Origin: Piper betle
Taxonomy: Eukaryota > Streptophyta > Magnoliopsida > Piperales > Piperaceae
DNA: 64,000 nucleotides
Direction of reading: 5' to 3'
NCBI GenBank assembly: GCA_033002965.1
Contig: JAURVB010007694.1
Coordinates: 232,211-296,210, forward strand
In this document: positions 58,971 through 64,000 of the stretch, piece by piece
How the letters are laid out: every line of letters starts with the position of its first letter
Numbering within the stretch: position 1 is the first letter of the stretch
Program-made: the position numbers and the translations under genes
Notes under the pieces: generated by a model
The model's database searches: none
Seen by the model: only the letters and a program-made list of their open reading frames with translations
What the model was told of the DNA's origin: nothing

Positions 58971-59440
58971 GTGCGAGTCAAATTTTTAATTCAAAATTAT
59001 TTTTAATTTTTTAAAAATTTATTGTGTAATATTGACATGAGTCGGGAGTGGGTCAACTTTTTATTAAGCATTTTAAAAAGATCGTAATAAAACCCTATTC
59101 GAGTGTAGAACAGGTCAAGTTTTTATCACGAAATTATTTTTAAGTTTTTTAACATTTATTTTGTAATATTGACTCTGAGTAAGTTAAATTTTTATCACAA
59201 ATTTTTTTAAAAATTTATTTTGTAATATTAACTCGATTCTAGAATAAGCCAAATTTTTATTTCAAAATTATTTTAGTTTTTTTTTAATTTATTTGGTAAT
59301 ATTGATTCGAGTCAGGAGCGGGTCAAATTTTTATTACTATTTTTTTAATTTATTTATTAATATTAACTCGATAAGGAGAGAGTCAAATTTTTATTACAAA
59401 ATTATTTAAAAATTATTTTATAATATTGACTTGTATCCAG
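57917..59440. repeat. AT-rich quasi-palindromic repeat array in MULE V
   Basis: Two blocks (57917-58316 and 58596-59440) of units related to the MULE II and III arrays: GACTCG or variants, A/T-rich spacer, 'tttttattacgaaattattt'. Orientation changes part way through each block. Units are more diverged than in MULE II. Confidence 0.8.
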
Positions 59441-60009
59441 AGTGACCCCACATCTGTTTTACTGCGCCACCGTCGGTGACCCATCACCGGGGGACAGCAG
59501 AGCAGACGACGACATCTGTGGGGGTGATGGCGGGGGGAGGGGGACGACAAGGAGTAGGGGAACGGGGACGCCTGCGCCGGGGGGGGGGGGGAATTCAGTG
59601 AGCGGTTGAAAAACATAGGTCGGGAGGGTGGTGGGGAAGGGAACTGTGGGGGAGGTGAAAACGGCGGTGGGCGGTGATGCCCGGGGGGGGGTGATGGCAG
59701 GGGAGCGATGGCGAGGCGCCGGGGACAGCGACGCCCGCGGAGGGGCGGAATCCGATGGGGGGGAAACGGCGAGGGGAGGGCGACGCCCGGGGGGTGATGG
59801 CCGGGGACGGCGACGGCGATGTAGTGGGGGACGGCGGCTGCGGGCGGGGCCAGGGCCGGTGGCGGTGGCGGAAACCGGTGGTGGGGAGGGGGAAGGCAAA
59901 AGAAAAAAAATGAGGGTGGATTGTGGGCCGTTGGATTTTGATCCAACGGTCCACAATCCAAACGCTGCCTGTGCACTGCAAAACGTTGCTGCGCCCAGTA
60001 GAAGCACTC

Positions 60010-60045
<36 letters not shown>
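60010..60045. repeat. Compound (TA)n(CA)n microsatellite
   Basis: About 16 bp of TA then about 20 bp of CA, between the right end of MULE V and the left end of element VI. Confidence 0.95.
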
Positions 60046-60046
<1 letters not shown>

Positions 60047-60226
60047 AATTACTACAATGCGCTCCAAAGATTTAGCAGTGCATTTGCAAGGCATGGATTC
60101 AGGGCTATTGGATTTGATCCAGCGGCCCATAGCACCCCCCATTCCCTCCCACTCTCACCCCTGCACCTCCCATGCTTCCTGCCTCCCGTCTTCTTGCCCC
60201 CCACCTCCCGCCCCCAACCCTCCCAC
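60046..60226. mobile_element. Element VI: left end of another TA-associated MULE
   Basis: The start 'aaattactacaatgcgctcc' resembles the left end of element IV. A hairpin GGGCTATTGGAT/ATCCAGCGGCCC lies at 60102-60128, followed by a C-rich arm like that of MULE-1 ('catagcacccccc'). LTR F interrupts it at 60227. The rest would lie outside the window. Confidence 0.7.
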
Positions 60227-62274
60227 TGTAAAACCCGTGATTTGAGTTAGGGTTTTATATTCAGAACCGGTCTGTTCGACCGTTATTTTCGAGTCGAGTC
60301 AGTTTTAGAACACATATACTGAGCCGACGCCATTCGTGTGTATGAGCTATGAGGGTCATGCGTACCCAAGTATATGATGATAACGTCATGAACACAGCAT
60401 AACAGAATGAGTTATCAGAATATATGAGAGTATGCCAGCCTTTTTTTATTTTTATATATAGTGGATTGTAGAATTAGTTTTGGGCCGTTTACCGTGTTAG
60501 GACGCGTTATAGGTAGTTTGGGTGGGTTGTTAGTCATAGAGCATATCATTATAATGTTGTGGTGTTTGTTTGATTTTATGGGATTTTTTCCCGACTCTTT
60601 TTGGATTTAACACGACTTAGTTATTATTCTTGACTCGAGCCGGAGACGAGTCAAGTCTTATTTACGAGTTTGCCACCAAACACCCCCGACCTTCTCATCT
60701 TCCTCGCCCAAACCCCAGCCTCGATGCCGCCCCTTTTGCTTGTCGTCGCCGCCATTGTCGACGCTGGCCTGCCGCCTTCCGTCGCCGACTGGCCCCGCCA
60801 CAGCGTCGCCATGCCTCCCCGACCAGTTCCGACCACCATTTGGCCGCCACGACGCCGGATCACCGCGCCAAGCGCCGCGCCCGCGTTGTGCTTCCGTCGC
60901 CGATCGTGCCACTGGTGACCGTCGCCACCTCGATCCAATGGTCGCCTCAGCACCTTCGACCTTCCAGTGAGCTTCCCTGACCAGATCGGAACCCATCGCC
61001 GCCCATCCCGGCTAGATTTAGTCACCTACGACTGACCCTCTGTTTTAGCCATTTTCTGGTGAGCCACCACCTTGGCCGACCACGTCGACATCGTGGACGT
61101 GTCGGGCTCGCCAAGCCGGTTCCAATGGTACCCCATACCATTATTTTCCAGCCAGTAGACACCGCCTGCAGTTGTTGCCGGGAAACCACCGGAAGTAGTC
61201 AGAAAACCAGATTTGTAGGAATTTGGCATATCTTCCGCAGAGTTCATCTAGTTAAACCTGATCGACTTTGGACGCCGCTGAGCGTCGAATTGGAGTTCCG
61301 AGACACGCAACGGAACCCTAGTCGTCGCTGATTACGTATGACGTGAGGTATAATTACCTCAAATTTGATCATTAAAAATTGAGATGATTGTTAGCATAGC
61401 ATGCTAAAATTGAGTAGTTGTCATGATGAATGTTAGCACAGTATGCTAGATTTGATTAACCGTCATGAGTAATGCCTAATTATGAGTAAAGGGAAGATTG
61501 TATGATTTGAATAATTGCAAATGAATAGTAAGTGTTCTAATGAGGTAGATCGAGTCTCAGCATGATAAGTGATCATGGCATAACTTAGAAAAACACAGTA
61601 AAATTGGTATGAATAAGACGAGTTAGGATTATTTACTTTTATGATTATTTGATTGGTCATTGTGATGGGTGATGATGGTGTTGTGTGTGATATTCATTGA
61701 GTTGATGCATCATTTAGTTAGCGGGTGTTAATATTTAGTTTTGATGTGTAGGTATGGAGTAGGAGCTCGCCGCCTAGGCACGATGACATGCTTGGAGCTT
61801 CTACCAGGTCCATTTAGGACTCGCCTCTGTTTTACGCTCTTCTATTGTATGTTTATTTTATTATCTGCAGGACGGGTTAAATGGCGTTTTATCGGATCCC
61901 ACTTAACTCGGGCCATTTAACCGAACAGTTTTTCGGATTAATAACCCCTCGAGGATGATTTTGAAAACAAGATCCACCACAAGTTGCCTTCGGGCCTATT
62001 ATATAAATCCCTACCCAGCCCTATATATATGTAGTTTTCACGTTTTCAGTGAGACGAGAGATGGAGAAACCGACTACACATACCATGAGCGGATGCCGTG
62101 ATAGTCAAAGTGGGCTCTGGATTAGTGCCAGCGAACTGTTCTATTCCCGAGGGATCTTGACAGCTGCGCGTTTGAGTTCCTCACACCTGGAGAACGTGGA
62201 GGTTTACGATTACTGTTTAGTACAGTGCATGTCTGGAATTGAGGTTCAAAGGGTACTAAAGGCAACTGCCTGAG
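60227..62274 (+). mobile_element. Solo LTR copy F, interrupted by copy G
   Basis: Starts TGTAAAACCC and follows the family through the GC-rich segment (60660-61330), AG/GTATAATT (about 61345), TGTAG/GTATGG (about 61751), CTGCAG/GACGGG (about 61869) and the promoter region (about 61994-62035). It stops at GGCAACTGCCTGAG where copy G begins. Its 3' end is outside the window. Confidence 0.88.
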
Positions 62275-64000
62275 TGTAAAACCCATGATTCGAGTCAGGG
62301 TTTTATATTCAGAACCGGTCGGTTCGACCGTTATTTTTCGAGTTGAGTCAGTTTCAGGACACGTGTACCGAGCCGATGCCAGTCGCGTGTATGAGCTATG
62401 AGGGTCATGCGTACCCAAGTATATGATGATAACGTCATGAACACAGCAGAACAGAATGAGTTATCAGGTATATGAGAGTATGCCAGTCATTTTTTTATTA
62501 TTTATATATATATTGGATCGTAGAATTAGTATTAGGCCGTTACCGCGATAGGATGCGTTCGGGCAGTCTGGGTGGGTTATTAGTCATAGAGCATATCATT
62601 ATAATGTTGTGGTGTTGTTTGATTTTACGGGATTTTTCCCAATTTTTATGAATTTTTTTAGGATTTAATACGACTTAGTTATTATACTTGACTCGAGCCG
62701 GAGACGAGTCAAGTAATATTTACGAGTTTGCCACCACACACACCCCCGACCTTTTCTCCCCCACGCCCAAACCCTCGTGCCGCGCCGCCCCTGTTCGCGC
62801 GCCACCGCCGCCGCTGTCGGCGCCGCCCGGCCGTCGACCGACGCCGCCCAGCTCGGCGACGACGTTGCCGTGCTGCCCCAACCAGGTCCGGCCCCAATCG
62901 GGCTGCCGTGACGCCGGAATCGCCGTGCGTAACGCCGCGGCTAAGTTTTCGTCGCGTCGTCGATTTCGCCGCCGGCGACCGTCGCCGCCACGATCAGGTG
63001 GTCGCCTCAGCACCAGCAACCACCCAGCGACCTTCCCCGACCGGAACGGAGGGCATCGCCGCCCTGGCCGGCCGGATTTAGCGACCCAACGCCGCCGCTC
63101 TGTTTTATGCATTTTCCGGCGAGCCGCCACCTCCGTTGGCCATGTCGACCTCGTAGATGAGTCGGGCTCGCCGAGCCGGTTCCGAGGGTACCCAACACGA
63201 CCACTTTCCGGCTAGTAGACGCCGCCGGCGATTGTCGCCGGAAAACCACCGGAAGCCGCCGAAAACCGCCACGCCCGTAGCTGCCGGAAAACCGGAATTT
63301 TTGGAATTTGCCATGAATTCACCGGGGAGCGCCGAATTCGAGCTCCGAGACACGCGACGGAACCTTAGCCGTCGCCGATTGTCGACAACGTGAGGTATAA
63401 TTACCTCCGATTGATTTATTTAAAATTGATGATAATTGTTAGCACAGCATGCTAGGACTAATTATTGATGTGATTAATGCTTAATTACGAATGAAGTGAT
63501 AAGAGACATGATTTGATGAATAGTGCTTGAATGTGAGTGATCTAATGAGGTAGATCGAGTTGAGCATGCTAATCGAGTAATGTAACTTAGGAAAAATACA
63601 ATAAAATTGGTAGGAATAGGATGAGTAGAATTATTTCATATTTATGATTATTGATTGTGATTGATGTTTATTGAGTTTGATGCATCATTTAGTTAGCGGG
63701 CGTTAGTATTTAGTTTTGATGTGTAGGTACGGAGTAGGAGCTCGCCGCCTAGGCGCGATGACACGCTTGGAGCTTCTACCAGGTCCGTTTAGGACTCGTC
63801 TCTGATTTACTCTTTCTATTGTATGTTTAATTTATTGCCTGCAGGACGGGTTAAGTGGCGTTTTATCGGATCCCACTTAACTCGGGCCATTTAATCGAAC
63901 ATTTTCCGGATTAATAACCCCTCGAGGATGAGATCCCTCGAGGTTGATTTCGAAAACAAGATCCACCAAAAGTTGCCTTCGGGCCTATTGTATAACTCCC
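62275..64000 (+). mobile_element. Solo LTR copy G nested in copy F, cut by the window end
   Basis: Starts TGTAAAACCC after CTGAG, the presumed left target repeat (62270-62274). Same orientation as its target. All landmarks up to the promoter region are present. The 175-codon frame at 62688-63215 has no ATG start; the aligned frame is open in C and D but is lost in A and B, so it is not called a gene. Confidence 0.88.

Larger units (their letters stand above)
57343..60009. mobile_element. MULE V: non-autonomous, about 2.67 kb, in a TA tract
   Basis: (TA)n lies directly on both sides (about 57328-57342 and 60010-60024). Inverted termini share 'ggcagcgtttggattgt' followed by a hairpin (57395-57433; 59919-59958). 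GC-rich arms (57437-57910; 59450-59918) enclose AT-rich arrays. A segment of about 650 bp is tandemly duplicated inside. No transposase fragment is present. Frames in the arms are artefacts. Confidence 0.85.

Noticed and set aside
57343..60009. Helitron or CACTA identity for the hairpin-ended elements
   Set aside because: Helitrons lack terminal inverted repeats and have a hairpin at one end only; CACTA ends are absent. A MULE transposase inside MULE-1 with the same terminal design decides for MULE.
62688..63215. Possible conserved LTR protein (frames in C, D and G)
   Set aside because: The frame around ATFPDRNGGHRRPGRPD is shared by C, D and G, but these are recent copies, there is no ATG start, and A and B break it. 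Non-coding conservation is enough.

Overview
This is plant nuclear DNA: one spliced gene for plastid glucose-6-phosphate dehydrogenase (G6PDH) surrounded by nested transposable elements. The G6PDH has a transit-peptide-like N-terminus and GT-AG introns. The retrotransposons use the plant initiator tRNA-Met primer site, and the DNA transposons carry FAR1-type Mutator-like transposases. The density of nested LTR elements fits an angiosperm with a large genome. I cannot name the species.

Layout. 1-4068 is AT-rich and has no gene. 4069-18370 is an old LTR cut by a 10.8-kb insertion (5327-16140, TSD ACAAT). That insertion is itself a solo-LTR-like element holding a decayed Ty1/copia element (6697-11669, minus strand) and a 2.97-kb solo LTR (copy A, 12040-15009). 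18371-29220 is a decayed chromovirus-type Ty3/gypsy element on the minus strand with very long LTRs of about 3.66 kb. 29221-44136 is a knot of nested insertions: LTR E is hit by Mutator-like element (MULE) II, which is hit by LTR B; then comes a partial MULE III hit by LTR C, which is hit in the opposite orientation by LTR D. 44137-46680 is AT-rich and gene-free. 46681-50858 is a 4.2-kb MULE with a nearly complete FAR1-type transposase. 50875-51833 is a GC-rich non-autonomous relative. 52966-56838 (minus) is the G6PDH gene, ten exons, with one frameshift in exon 6. 57343-60009 is another MULE, and 60046-60226 is the start of one more, interrupted by LTR F, which is interrupted by LTR G running off the window.

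The most unusual content is a family of MULE-type elements (II, III, MULE-1, IV, V, VI) that all abut (TA)n microsatellites. Each has a conserved hairpin in its terminal repeat, GC-rich arms, and in II, III and V a long AT-rich array of quasi-palindromic repeats. The array unit resembles a segment near the start of the abundant solo LTR. In MULE-1 a roughly 510-bp 5' fragment of that LTR occupies the place where the related elements carry the array, so the arrays may have grown from a captured LTR fragment. The two families also insert into one another: LTRs B, C and F lie in MULE arms, and MULE II lies in the TA tract beside the promoter of LTR E.

Most open frames in the GC-rich arms, GC-rich LTR segments and (TA)n tracts are composition artefacts and are not annotated as genes.
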